Below, in pieces: positions 14,412-25,700 of a stretch of 64,000 bases of DNA. Within the stretch, counting starts at the first letter, position 1. Every line of letters starts with the position of its first letter. Made by a program: the position numbers and the translations under genes. The stretch lies in NCBI RefSeq assembly GCF_037038585.1, contig NC_092560.1, positions 57,014,049-57,078,048 on the forward strand, written 5' to 3'. Under the pieces are notes generated by a model. That model ran no database searches. It saw only the letters and a list, made by a program, of their open reading frames with translations, and had not been told where the DNA came from. Source of the stretch: Patagioenas fasciata. Taxonomy: Eukaryota; Chordata; Aves; Columbiformes; Columbidae.

Positions 14412-15532
14412 ACCCTTTGCCCACAATAGTCTCAGACTTCACTTCCCAGGCTTTTCATTCAGCAACACAGAAGACAGCATGGCATGAAAGCAAAAATTTT
14501 GCTAGGATCTGTTTTGTTTACAACTTACTCTCAAAGCACTTGATAGTTTTGGGGGGAGACGAATGGGACAAAAGGATGAGGACAACACATAGCCATAATT
14601 CCCTGATTTCTGTATGGCTCGGTGCTGTGAACAAGCAGAAGCAAGCAGACATTCTGGCTTGACATGTTCATTTTCCTCAATACCCTGCAAAAGCTTGAGC
14701 TCTCTAGTTTGACCTGTACTCTGCACCCCATCCAGCACATTTAGGATGCCAGAAACAGAATGGAGAGCTTAAGCTGACATCTTTACCACATTCCCAAGGA
14801 GGCCAGAGTTAGGGCTGAATCATGCTGTGACCCAGTAGGACCACTGTAAACCATGATGTGCACAGTGGCTTCACTTCTGATTGATACGAAAGATCGGTGT
14901 GATTATTCCCAAAAATCAATACAAACTACTAAGCTGTTCAAAACAGTGCTTAGAAGTGGGATGTAAGCAGAACACTGGTCTTCCTGGATCCTCCATACAG
15001 GTGAGAATTTCATCTAGCTGTCTTGTAGCTAGAATCATAAATGTGCCTTGGAAATTTGGACTCCTAATGAAAACAAGAGGAACTAGAGAGTGAGTATTAT
15101 CATGTTCACTCATTGCCTCTATTGAATCACCTCCAACACAACCAGCATCATATTGCGATAAAGCATGGCAGTGCCACCTGATCCCAACTTAATTCAATCA
15201 TATTAAAGTAAAAATCTTGCTATGCAGACCTCAGGGGTCATGTGTAGAAACAGATACATACTTAAAGGATGTTTTTTCTTCCATCTGAAGCTATGCGGAC
15301 CTCATTAGAAACATGGAGAGTTTGAAATGCCTGCCATGGAAAACTGATTAATACTTGCTTTCAGGAAGCTGACTGCAGTAAATTCATTCATGATTATTTT
15401 TTCCGAAAAAATACTGAAAACGTGCTTTAACATGTCACCCTGTGAAAACACGCTGAAAGCCAAAAATATTTCACAGAACGGTGGCAGAATAAAATAGCAC
15501 GTTTGCAGGCACATGTGGGATATTTTTCTCAC

Positions 15533-15550
15533 TTTTTTTTTTTTTTTTTT
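15533..15550. repeat. Poly(T) run
   Basis: About 18 consecutive T's in intergenic DNA. No adjacent retrocopy is recognisable on either side. Confidence 0.9.
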
Positions 15551-16162
15551 AACCTGATATCTCCAGCTTTTAGCAGCTCCTGCAGTATAAAAACACGCAA
15601 GGCTTTCCAGCCTGGCAAGCAGCAGGAAGGTGGCCATGTTGCCATGAGATCTGACTTGTGCTTCCAGAAGTACTGTTTGAAGTTGTCAACTGACGGAAAA
15701 TTAAATAGCCCTGAGCTATGGCCAGGTGTGCTCCATGTGTCTAAACCAGGCTGCACTGCTCTGGGAATGTGCAGCATTTTTGGACTGTCTGCGAATAACA
15801 GTGCCAGGGGAATTGATTCAGGGTTTTTCAGAGTGCTTCTTCTTGCTGTTACTTTAGTCTTCAAAGAGTGTTTTTTGGAGAGCAAGGCTGAATGGCAGGT
15901 GACTCATCAATGCCTATTTTAAAGGTGGGCTCTAGCTAGCGTGTCACATACGAGCCAGACAATGTGCAAATGTATTGTTGAAAGCCAGTGACATGATCTG
16001 GTGGGGAAGAAACCGTCAGTCCTAGTGACAGAAATGCTATAGATACTGAAAGAGCATGCAGGAATTCTTTGCAGTTTTGACGTCAGAATCATGGAGCTGA
16101 GAAGAGCCAAAATCCCCGTCTCCTTCCTCATTTACTTATCCACAGGCAGACTTTGAGGATTG

Positions 16163-16280
16163 CAGAGTCATTAGATCATGTAACCTGACCTCTTCAGCTC
16201 TTGGAATCACACGTAGTTACTTAAAGCAGCGTTTGACTAAAAAAATACATATTCTGGTGTGATATTCAAATAGCTGGAAG
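16163..16280 (-). mobile_element. Ancient CR1/L3-type LINE remnant
   Basis: TCATTAGATCATGTAACCTG, ACCTCTTCAGCTC, TTGGAATCACACGTAGTTAC and GTTTGACTAAAAAAATACAT are spaced as in the old amniote CR1/L3-like 3' ends (the reverse complement of the 'agactagatgatct' type). Divergence is high and both ends are fuzzy. A repeat-library search would settle the subfamily. Confidence 0.4.
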
Positions 16281-19200
16281 ACTTTTCTTTTACTTTCTTG
16301 TGCCAAAGCACTTTATCTTTCTTTTGAAGAAACTGTCTCTTCTGAGGAGACTTTTTTTTTTTCTGTCACAGCTGGACTGACAGGCTTCCCAGTTGCATTA
16401 TGATTCATTCTGTTACTAATCATCATCTTCAAAAGTGGAATTTGCTTATATGCACAAGTCCTGTCTGAGCTGGCAGACAGGAAAGTCCCTGGGAGTCTGA
16501 GTGAAAAGCACAAGGATGCTACTGCGGGCTAGGAAATCCCGCCTGAAGTCTCTGCATTGCTCAAATGTCCAAGTTTCTATGCTGAGTGAAGAATCGGACA
16601 GTACAGCTGTCACAGTACTGCTTAGCAGTGCATGATTAGCCTAGGGTTTATCTGTAAAAAAAAGTGCAGTTAACAACCTCCATGCATCTGATAGAGCATT
16701 TCTGCAGGGAAGAGAGAGGGATCTTTGAGGATCTTAAAGCAAGTAACAGCATGGTGACAATATGGGTTCCTAGAAAGCCTTGTTCGAGATCACGAAAGGT
16801 ACAGTGAAGAGTATGAAGGTAAATGCTTTGGTGCAAGCGGGCTTGGGAAAGGAAGTGGACAGTACAGGTACTTGATCCTGTGCTACGGGACAAGGTGATA
16901 CCAATGTGGTTGCTCCTGGTTGACCACAGAGACAATATCAGACCACCAATAGCTTCAGCCTTTTCTGAAATTATGGTGCATGGACACCCGTCTGAACAAC
17001 TGCCGCGCTGATACCAATGTCTTCAGCAAGGCAGGAGCAGCTGAAGGCTCTGAATAGGAGTGAGAAGTACATGGATTCCTTCTTGCAGTTACTCCTGACT
17101 GTTGCTCAAGTCCTCCTTCACCTCCAAACCAAGCAAAACCAAATCCGATCACACCAAGCCCATTTGCATTAGTCTCTCTCTCCATCACTCTTTCACTTTT
17201 TTTTTTTTTTTGCACAGTTTTTGGCAGTGCTTCTTCCTCAGAGCTCAGCTTCTGATCCTCTTTCCTTTCCCCTGTGTACACCTGGTTTTCTAAACCTTAA
17301 ACACCCAGAGAACTCAATGCATATAGAGGTGACAGTAATCTTCAGCATTTAAATGAATAAGGATTTTGTGGTTAACTATTATATCACTGCTGTATCCTAA
17401 AGCAAGTAATACACCTAGTGGCCAGCACATTCCAGCTTTCATTCTACATGCAGCAGCACTAAAATGCCATTTTTTGAAATAAAGCACTTTGAACTGGTAA
17501 CCTTGCAGTAGGTAATTTTTGAGTTTTATTGAGAAATTCTTGTTTAACATGAGCATGAAAGGTGAATCAGAATTCACACATTTAATATGTACTCATCAGT
17601 GATCCATGCTGTGTTAGATAATTACTGTTGTCTTGTCTTGAACGCCGCTATTTATATACTGCTGCTTTTCTCTTCCTTTTTTGTGTATATTCTGACCTTT
17701 TTGCAGGGGCAAGGCAACCTTTGTTAGCAGATAAAGACAGTAGTCTTTAATTTGTGTTGCTCTGCTGACTCAAAACTATTTTTTTAAAAAAACCTGTCTA
17801 AACTAAAAAGTCATGTAGCAACATAAAAAAATTAGGAAGTACTTGGCATTTACAAATGTTTCATTGGAGTATGTTAAAAATTGTTTTTTTCTAGAGACTT
17901 CTGTTCTCACCATGACCATATGAGAACAGTTTGATGAGCCAGACGAGCATGGCAGAAAGAAGCTTGATGCTCTTCGGAGACTCTTTTGCTTTGCTGAAAG
18001 GCGAATATGTTTCACACTGTGAACTTACTCCAGAGACAGTCTTCATGATAATTGATGGTGAAAACACAGCTATTTTAACTGAAGTTCATCCTGTTTTAAA
18101 CCTGAAAACGGTGTCATTTATTTATGAGCACTAAGTAGCTGTAATGCAGGTAAAATCTTAATCTCCAAAAACCTAAAATAAAAAATTTAAAAAAGGCTTT
18201 GGCCTAGGCACTAGAGAATTAAAGTGACTGTATGATATTTCTAAGATTGCAAGCAGATATTTGAAATTATTTTAATTTTGAGAGTTATAGCTTAGTTATG
18301 AGGCAACGATCTCTTGAAACTCCTTGAGAAACCACTGTCTGCTGGAAGTGGTATGTTGTGGGGGAATCTGTTTGGGCAATAGGAACTGAAGGCGGCACCA
18401 CAGCAATCAGCATAATCTCATGGCAAATCCAAGACTATTATTTCCTTTTTTCCTCTGTATGTCAGCGTGTGATCTAACTTTAAAGCATTTGGGAGGGCTA
18501 ACAGTGAGAACCCATGGGTCCAAGGAAGGGATTTACCACTAAAATGACAGGAAATGTCTCCCTCATCCTGTAAGGCTCTTCTGTAGTCAGGGTTTCCCAG
18601 GGAGGGACTACTGCCTGTACGCTTTACATTACCTCATCTGTGCCTTCTGCCCATCAGCAGAGGCATTCTGGCAGAAGCAGATTATGCTCCCATTGCAGAT
18701 GTGGTTACCATGTCCAGCAGTTTTACATGGCCCAGCAACTCCTTGGAATTGCTGGATCCTGCAGCAGAGTTATGTGCAAAGCCACTTCAGGGCCACTGCA
18801 GTTCCTGGACCCAGATTAAGTAAGCCTTCACCTAGTGTTAGGGCAGGCAGCAGGGGAGAAACTGACCTCATGAGAACGTTGGTGGTCCCCCTGAGGGCTG
18901 TTCTGTTCAAGGGACTATAGAGACAGCCACAAACCATAACATTTCTTCAGTCCCTCATCAAATGCAGGTGCAGGATGTGACTGTGGATGACCACAGGTCA
19001 CACAATGTGCAACCCCCCTATCACCCTGTCCTCTCCAGCCTGCAAAAGCTCTGCTTCCATTTGCAGAGGGCCAGCATTTTCTCTCTCTCTAAAAAAGGAG
19101 CAACTGCAGAGGTGCCTGGTACAAAAAATAAGATGCTTTCATGGTCTGAAGAAACCCCTGTTTTCTCTGTTTCAGATTTTCTTATTGTTTGCACTTTTTA

Positions 19201-22200
19201 CCCAATATCTGCAAACTTTCACAACCTGCTCTGTTCCCGATACTTCCTAATTCTCACTTGCCTTTTCCTTCACCCAGACACTTCATAAAGTGTTCTGTTC
19301 ACTGCCACATCTCTCAGTAAGTTTGCAACCTCTGCCATGCTTCCCCTTACGCTTGCAAGTGCCCCACCCTGCCTGACACCCAGGATCTCCTCTGTTCTGC
19401 TCTGCAGTGAGACCTGGCTCTGCTTTCTTGGACCTCAAAAATCAGTCTTAGTTTAGACTGAGAAACTGAGAGCAGGTGGAATTGCAGGGCAGGCAGAACC
19501 AGGACAGTTCTGGGACCAGGGATGAGCTCTCCCAGGCTGCTCCTGGCCCACTGGGGAAGCACCTTTTTTTACAACCTAGGTCTCTCTCCCCAGGACACCA
19601 TTCAGAGAGAAAGCCTTGACTGATACTACAGCCAACTGATGGCCAAGATAAAGCAGGGGCATAAGAATGTGAAAATTGACATGGCAAGTCCCTTGGCTGT
19701 TCACAGCAGTCCACCCCAGGAAAAGCCACTGCACAGGGATTCGTGCCTGAAGTGAGTTGCTGTTTTGCATCAATTTCTGGGGTGTGCTTTTCCTATTTTT
19801 AATGCTTCATGCTCTTGTGAGCAATTATCACTGCCATTGCTATAAAAATCAGAGCTGGACTATTTCTATTAATTGCTTGCTACAGTCCTATTGAGGCAGG
19901 ATACTGAGACCTGTGAGCACAGCCCTGACAGAGCTGCCTGTGGCTGTTGGGTAGGCCAAGCTGGCTCCCTTGGGGAAAAATGGAGAACAAAAGGAGCCAC
20001 ACCTTTAAATGAGAAGTGATGGAGAAGACTGAGAGGGAGAAACCCACAGCTTTATTAGACTTTACATGAAACATAAATCTTCCCCTCACTTCCCCCTCCG
20101 TCAGCACATTTTTCCATAGCCACATCAGCTGTGCCCTTTCCTTTAGCTGTTGCTCCTGGCCACTTTGGCACACAAAGGGCAAGAGCACATGTTCCTCCCC
20201 TAAAACCCTTCAGAAATCAGGTCAGCTTTCTTTCTGGAGTCATAAGGCAGCACTGGGATTCATGCCATGTGTGTGTCCCTGCTGAGAACAAAGGTTAAGA
20301 GGGGACAACGCCAGGTGCCACATGAAGGGAGTCTTCATGCAATGGGCCCCCTGCCCTGCTGACGCCATGAGACCAGGGCCAGGGAATCTGCACAGCTCCC
20401 TGATGAGGGCACGAGCACTGAGCATCATCTGTGTGGGCTGAGCATCTTCTCACCTTGCCTTCTGGCTCGACAGGGGCAGTTCAATAGGTTGTGGTATTTT
20501 AGTTGTGGGGGATGCAAGGAGAGAAGCAGCCTCTTCTCCATTTCAGGAATGGGGCAGTCTCCCTTGGTATTCTAGGAAGAGCTGAGCATTTGCAGCCACC
20601 TCTGCTCTTTCAAAGCTTTAAACCTGCAGATAATGTAAATAGTAGGCCAAAGCCTCCAAAACTGGTGGCCCCCAACCCCAGGGCAGATGGAATGATTAGG
20701 GGACTGACATATCCACAGCCTCTGCTCCGTGCAGAGTGGGGCCGGTCTGTCCCTGACCACCCTATGTACTGTGCTGCCCATGCAGAGGACCACAGCTCAG
20801 GAATTGGGCCTGCTTCTTCTGGGAGACAAGTTAATATGAAATACACTTGGTGTTCCTGTTTTTTCACTAGTGGGCCTGGCAGCCTTTAAAATTCAGGTTT
20901 GTGAGATTACCTCTATAACAAATGTTTTGGAAAATGTAAATATTTTTCGAGCATTCTGATGAGATAATCTTAGGCCCAGGATTTTAAAAGAAACCCCAGA
21001 AAGTGTGTGAACTGCAATAGTATCATGCGAATTAGCAGTGCTACACACCATTTTTGCAGACTGTAGCCTCATGCTCCACATACCTGCTATGTGGCAAAGC
21101 AAAGAGCTCAAGGAATCACTCATAGCATGCTACAGGGCATTTCCTATACATTGTGTAAAGTTTACTTGCTTTGCTATCTTGGCAAAACCCATTCCCATGG
21201 CATGCCAGGATACCTTGACCACTGGAGAGCTGGATGTATTAGGCTACAAGGAATGGGAGAAAGGTGCTTCCTCTCTCCTCACTGGATTCAACTCTGCCCC
21301 ACTCCTGTCTCTGAGTTCAGAGGGGTGACAGGAAACGGGAGGGACAGACATGAAACCTTTGCTCACACAAACAGCCCACTCTGCATCATGGGCCCACATT
21401 AAAGCTGTGTGTTTCCCCCTTCTCTGCAGCTGCTGCCAGTGGGAAGCCGCTCCGCCTGCCAACCCCCTGCCCAGGCCACTGCAGGCTGAGGGTCCTGTGC
21501 AAGCAGCACCTCCTGCTTCTGTCTAGGTTGCAGGACCTGAACAGGAAAGGCTGTTTGGGTGGCCTCATAAGCCCACCTGCAAGTGCTGGCAATCGCACAG
21601 CCAACCTTGCTGCCTGAAAAAATGCAGAAGTTTGGATAAGGCTCCAAGCTTTTCAATGATATTTCTGGCTATGGAACCATAATGTCTTATAGGTGGTGGG
21701 AAATGATTAAAGAGTCTCTCAGTACAAATTCTCCAGCGAGTTTCTAGCCCCTTGTGCTTGGAGCAAGGCTCTCAAGACGGGAGGTGTCGGGCAGGTGGAG
21801 CAATGTGGTGCTGAGCTTGAATGGAGAGGCAAAGACCAGAGAGTCTATGGGGGGTGGTAGGAAAGCATCTTTGGTCACTTTTCTTTATACATACGGGAGA
21901 GCTGGCAGCATGAAGTATTTTTTCTTCTTGCTCTTTCTCCCTTCACCTAAGCAGCAGCTCTTAACCCAATGAACACACATTTCAAATGCACAAAAAACCC
22001 TATGCACCAGACAATAGAAGGGACGAAGCCAATATATTATATAGCTTTTAGACGCCTATCTCACAGCTTTCCTGGAGTCAGACTCATGGTTTGGGAAATC
22101 AGAAGAAAGACAATATTGAAATCTGTAATTAAAGACAGAGTTGAAAAGCATCAGCAGCTGCCATCAGAATGTTTGCTGTGAGTGAAATGAGAGGTGGTCC

Positions 22201-22514
22201 ACGTGGGAAAAGAGGAAGGGGCCAGAGAGGAGCAGAAATCTTTCCCACACTTGGATCCAGACAGGTAAAAGGATATAGATCTTCAAGGGACTGAGCAGAT
22301 GGCACAGAGCTAAAACAAATAACCATGTCGCCACATTGTGGCCAAGACAGGCCACTCGTTTCTGGCGTAGAGAAAAATAGCCCTTCTTCCTCTTCTCCTA
22401 CAAAAAAGATTAAAAAAAAAGAAAAGAAAAAAGAACTGTACATACAGGTAGAGGCAAGCTACAGGGAATTACATATGAAAACTTTAGGAAAGTATGACAG
22501 AGGAACAACATAGA

Positions 22515-22524
22515 GCATAAAAGA
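22515..22524 (+). promoter_or_regulatory. TATA-like element beside CpG island
   Basis: CATAAAAGAG on the plus strand sits just left of the CpG island, with CpG-rich sequence beginning about 15 bases downstream. If used, initiation would fall near 22545-22550, inside the island. An E2F-like GGCGGGAAAA lies at 22559-22568. No transcript can be demonstrated from sequence alone. Confidence 0.3.
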
Positions 22525-22527
22525 GGC

Positions 22528-22740
22528 ACCGCAAGCCCGCCTGAGTCCCGAGAGGAGAGGCGGGAAAAGCGGGAGCGGGCGCGCCTGCGGGGCCGGCGGG
22601 ACGGCTGCGTTCCCGCGTTGCGCTGCGCGGCGCTGGGCCGGCTCCGGCGCTCCCTCTGCTGCCGCTTCGGCTGCCGGCGCAGCCCCGAGGAGGCTCAAAG
22701 CCTGAGCGAGCTCCCCGCCTGGTTAGGTCAAAGTGCGTGT
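22528..22740. promoter_or_regulatory. Isolated CpG island, possible orphan promoter or first exon
   Basis: About 210 bp of strongly GC-rich sequence containing about 30 CpG dinucleotides by hand count, surrounded on both sides by sequence almost free of CpG. It holds repeated GGCGGG/GCGGGA motifs (Sp1/E2F-like), and the left flank has a TATA-like CATAAAAG. Open frames cross it on both strands (plus 22618-22902; minus 22484-22744) but show no recognisable domain. A possible weak donor, CTG|GTTAGG, lies at its right edge. Islands of this type in vertebrates usually mark promoters, often bidirectional or lncRNA promoters, yet no gene is recognisable nearby. Confidence 0.6.
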
Positions 22741-25700
22741 TCATCAGACATAATCCCTCCTAGATTTAGGGCTGGGCTGGTCCTGGGATATAGTAATGCT
22801 TGCCTGCATGGCCTTTCCTCCAGCAGTCCCTCTGGCACACAGCTGTGGGGTAAGGCAGAAGAAGATGGTCAAAGTGACTATACATGGTCACTGGCACAGT
22901 AGCATGCATTGCATGCTCACTGAGCCCCCACTTCTGCTCTTTCTCTGATCAGAATAGCAGCTCTTAGGCATCACCCCCTCCTACACTGAGGGACTGCGCT
23001 GGATGCTGCTTGCCTTGTGGTTCACAGTGAATGAAAGGGCAATGTCACGGCCAGAAAATGCAGCCTGGCTTGGTGCTCGGATCTGATGCTGAACTACAGA
23101 GATCAAAGTGGTGGGAAAAGTGAATTTCACATGATGGGTAGTTCAATCTATCGACCAGCCTGAAAAGCAACCTGATGGTGGATGAGCAGGTTAAAACCAG
23201 AAACTTCTTCCCATGAAAGCAGAAATGACAAAACTACTCCCAAGGCAAAACACTCTGGAAAAAACAAACCAAACCAAACCAAAACAAAAAAACAAACAAC
23301 AACAAATCTGTTTGAAGAAAGAGATTTATTCACTGATCAAAGAAGTTCAGATTGTTTATTCCCCAGAGCTGGCCTTTGTAAAGGATTATAATATTTTGAC
23401 CTGTTTTTCCCCTTATTTTTAGGTCAAACAAAAAATCATCATGGCTGAATCAAAGTATTTTAGGCACATTTACTGAAACAAATTGGGCAGCCCTTCCACC
23501 CTCTATGACATCTCAATGTGACACTCAGCTTCAGAGCCACTTGTGACTGCGGAGGTGTCCTCAGCAGCTCCGCAGTGAGACCTGACTCTTACTTCCCATC
23601 AGTAGGGTGCTCTGCCAGCTCTTCCATCTCTTCCCTCCTCTCCATATTCCTCAAATTGTTTAATTTTCTCCCTGAAGTCCTGATGTTTACCAGCTCTCTA
23701 CACAGCTCTACATGCCTCTGCCACCTCCCATGCTGCTGTCCAGCTCCAGCTCCATAGCCCAAAGTTGCCCCTCTTCATCCAGCCTCTTGCTGTGCTCGGG
23801 GTCATCTCTGCTGCCTGTCTTGCTCTATGCATGCCTCAGCCCTCTCCCCTAATTTCTCACAGTACAGATCCATGTGGTGCTCCTAAAAACCCGAGCTTTG
23901 ATGATTGAAGTCGCTGCTGGACAGGATCAGTTTCTGAGCCAGCCTCTTTCAAAATGGCTTCCAATCAGCTACGCAATGAGTAATCTGGGGAGGCAGGTGG
24001 ATGCTCTGGTGATCACAGTAATATCCCTAACAAATACAAAAGTAATAAATACTAACCACTCCTTTGACAACCAGATCTCCGCAGTGAACCCTCAGCCTGC
24101 AGGCACCATCAGGAAAGTAACTTCTGGTCCATGTTCCTCTCAACTGCTTTCTTTTGGTAATTTAATGCAAAAGGCTAATTTTACCTGCTTGTATGTTTGT
24201 GTCTCCCGTTGTTGCCTGACAGGTGACAGGGACAAGGGCTGGACCCTACCAGGGGGCTCTAAGTGGCTGTGATGTGCAGCGGAGGTGCATTTACGGCACA
24301 TGCACATTAGAGGGCCATCTAACGCAATTATAAACTGCACAGCAGAACGGCACCTGCCACTTCTTCCTGAGGGCCCTAGGGAAAAAACAGTCTGGGAGGG
24401 AGTAAGGAGAGATTTGGGCCAGTAGCACCTAAATGAGTTGTTGGGTAACAGAAGGAGTAGTTCTGGCTGTGAGACCAGAAGTGACAGTCAGTTAAAAGGC
24501 ATTCCCAGCATTTGATTTTCTTTCCAGTGCGAAGAAAAGCACAGAAGCAGAAAGGAGAAAGTAAGCTTTTTGGATGAGCCCATCAACACAGGGCAGTTCA
24601 ACGCCATGCTGAAATAACCCACCTAATTTGAGGACTGGTCATACTGACTAAAACAGCATGGGGCTGCAACAGCAAGTCCTAGTGACCACCCTGTGTGATC
24701 TCTGTGCCCAGACTTGTGTAGCCCAGTATGTAAGACCCATGGCAACCTTTACTAGCTCCACATACCAGAGCTTTGGCTTGTCAGAAGCCCTGGGGCTTCT
24801 AAAACAGAAAAAAGTTGGAGGTAATTTCGGATTTACTAACTTTACTCCTATAACTGAAAAGTACTGCTTTTGCACCAAGGTTTTGCGCAGCTCTTATAGA
24901 CCCTCTCTTTCCCTTTCCCCACACCTTTTAGCACCATGAGATGAAATAATTAGCTGAGTTGTCTGATTCCCCACTTATTGGGCTGCAGCAACACCTTCCA
25001 CACAAATACAGTGCTCAGAAACCTTGTGGCTGGATCGTGAAGGGTGTCTGAAGGCAAACAGAAGACCAGGGAAAAGGCTGCCCACAAGATCATAGTTTCC
25101 ATTGCTCATATTTGGAAGTGGCTTTGCATGGTGTCTGTGGTCATCAAAACCATCCAGGCTCAGCTGCCTTCTCCTACTGTGGTTTGTCTCTCATCATCTT
25201 CATGTACATACACCATGGCTTAGTATTTGAGTGCAGCATTTATCCTCACCTTTCCTGGTACAGTGAATGGTTCTTCTGGTTATGTGACCTCATTTTCAAA
25301 AAAAGGGACTCACTTCCCATCATCCCAGCACTAAAAGGTCACAGTTTCTCTTTGGAATATAAATGGTGAATGGGGAAGAGTACATCTGTTTGCCTAGCAC
25401 TGAGATGCCAAGGCCACTGACCCAAGCTCATGAGGTTAGCCCTCCACTTAACTTAATGCAGGGGGAAAGCCTGTTGCCAGCACAGCTCCAAAATGTAGTT
25501 CTGTGATTTCTGTGTTTTGCTTTGGTAGCAGTTGTCAGGCACCTGCCAAGCTGAGTAATGATTTCTGCATTATGGGACTGTGCAGGCATGGATTACCTTA
25601 AGCCAAGGTGAGTAATGCAAGAGAGAAGGCTTAGCAGGTTAATAACTTACCTTTCTGTCTCCCTCTGAAATGTAATAGCAAAATCATAACTGCTAATGCA

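Larger units (their letters stand above)
10413..22514. other. Intergenic, no gene recognised
   Basis: No exon, RNA gene or intact mobile element recognised. The plus-strand open frame 11420-11902 (160 codons) has no domain and runs into an A/C-rich simple repeat. The short frame at 17931-18134 also resembles nothing I know. Contents otherwise are the A/C tract at 11946, the tandem duplication at 14367, the poly(T) at 15533 and the old LINE remnant near 16.2 kb. Confidence 0.7.

Noticed and set aside
17931-18134. Short plus-strand frame with ordinary amino-acid composition
   Set aside because: 67 codons, no family resemblance, and no convincing splice sites on either side.
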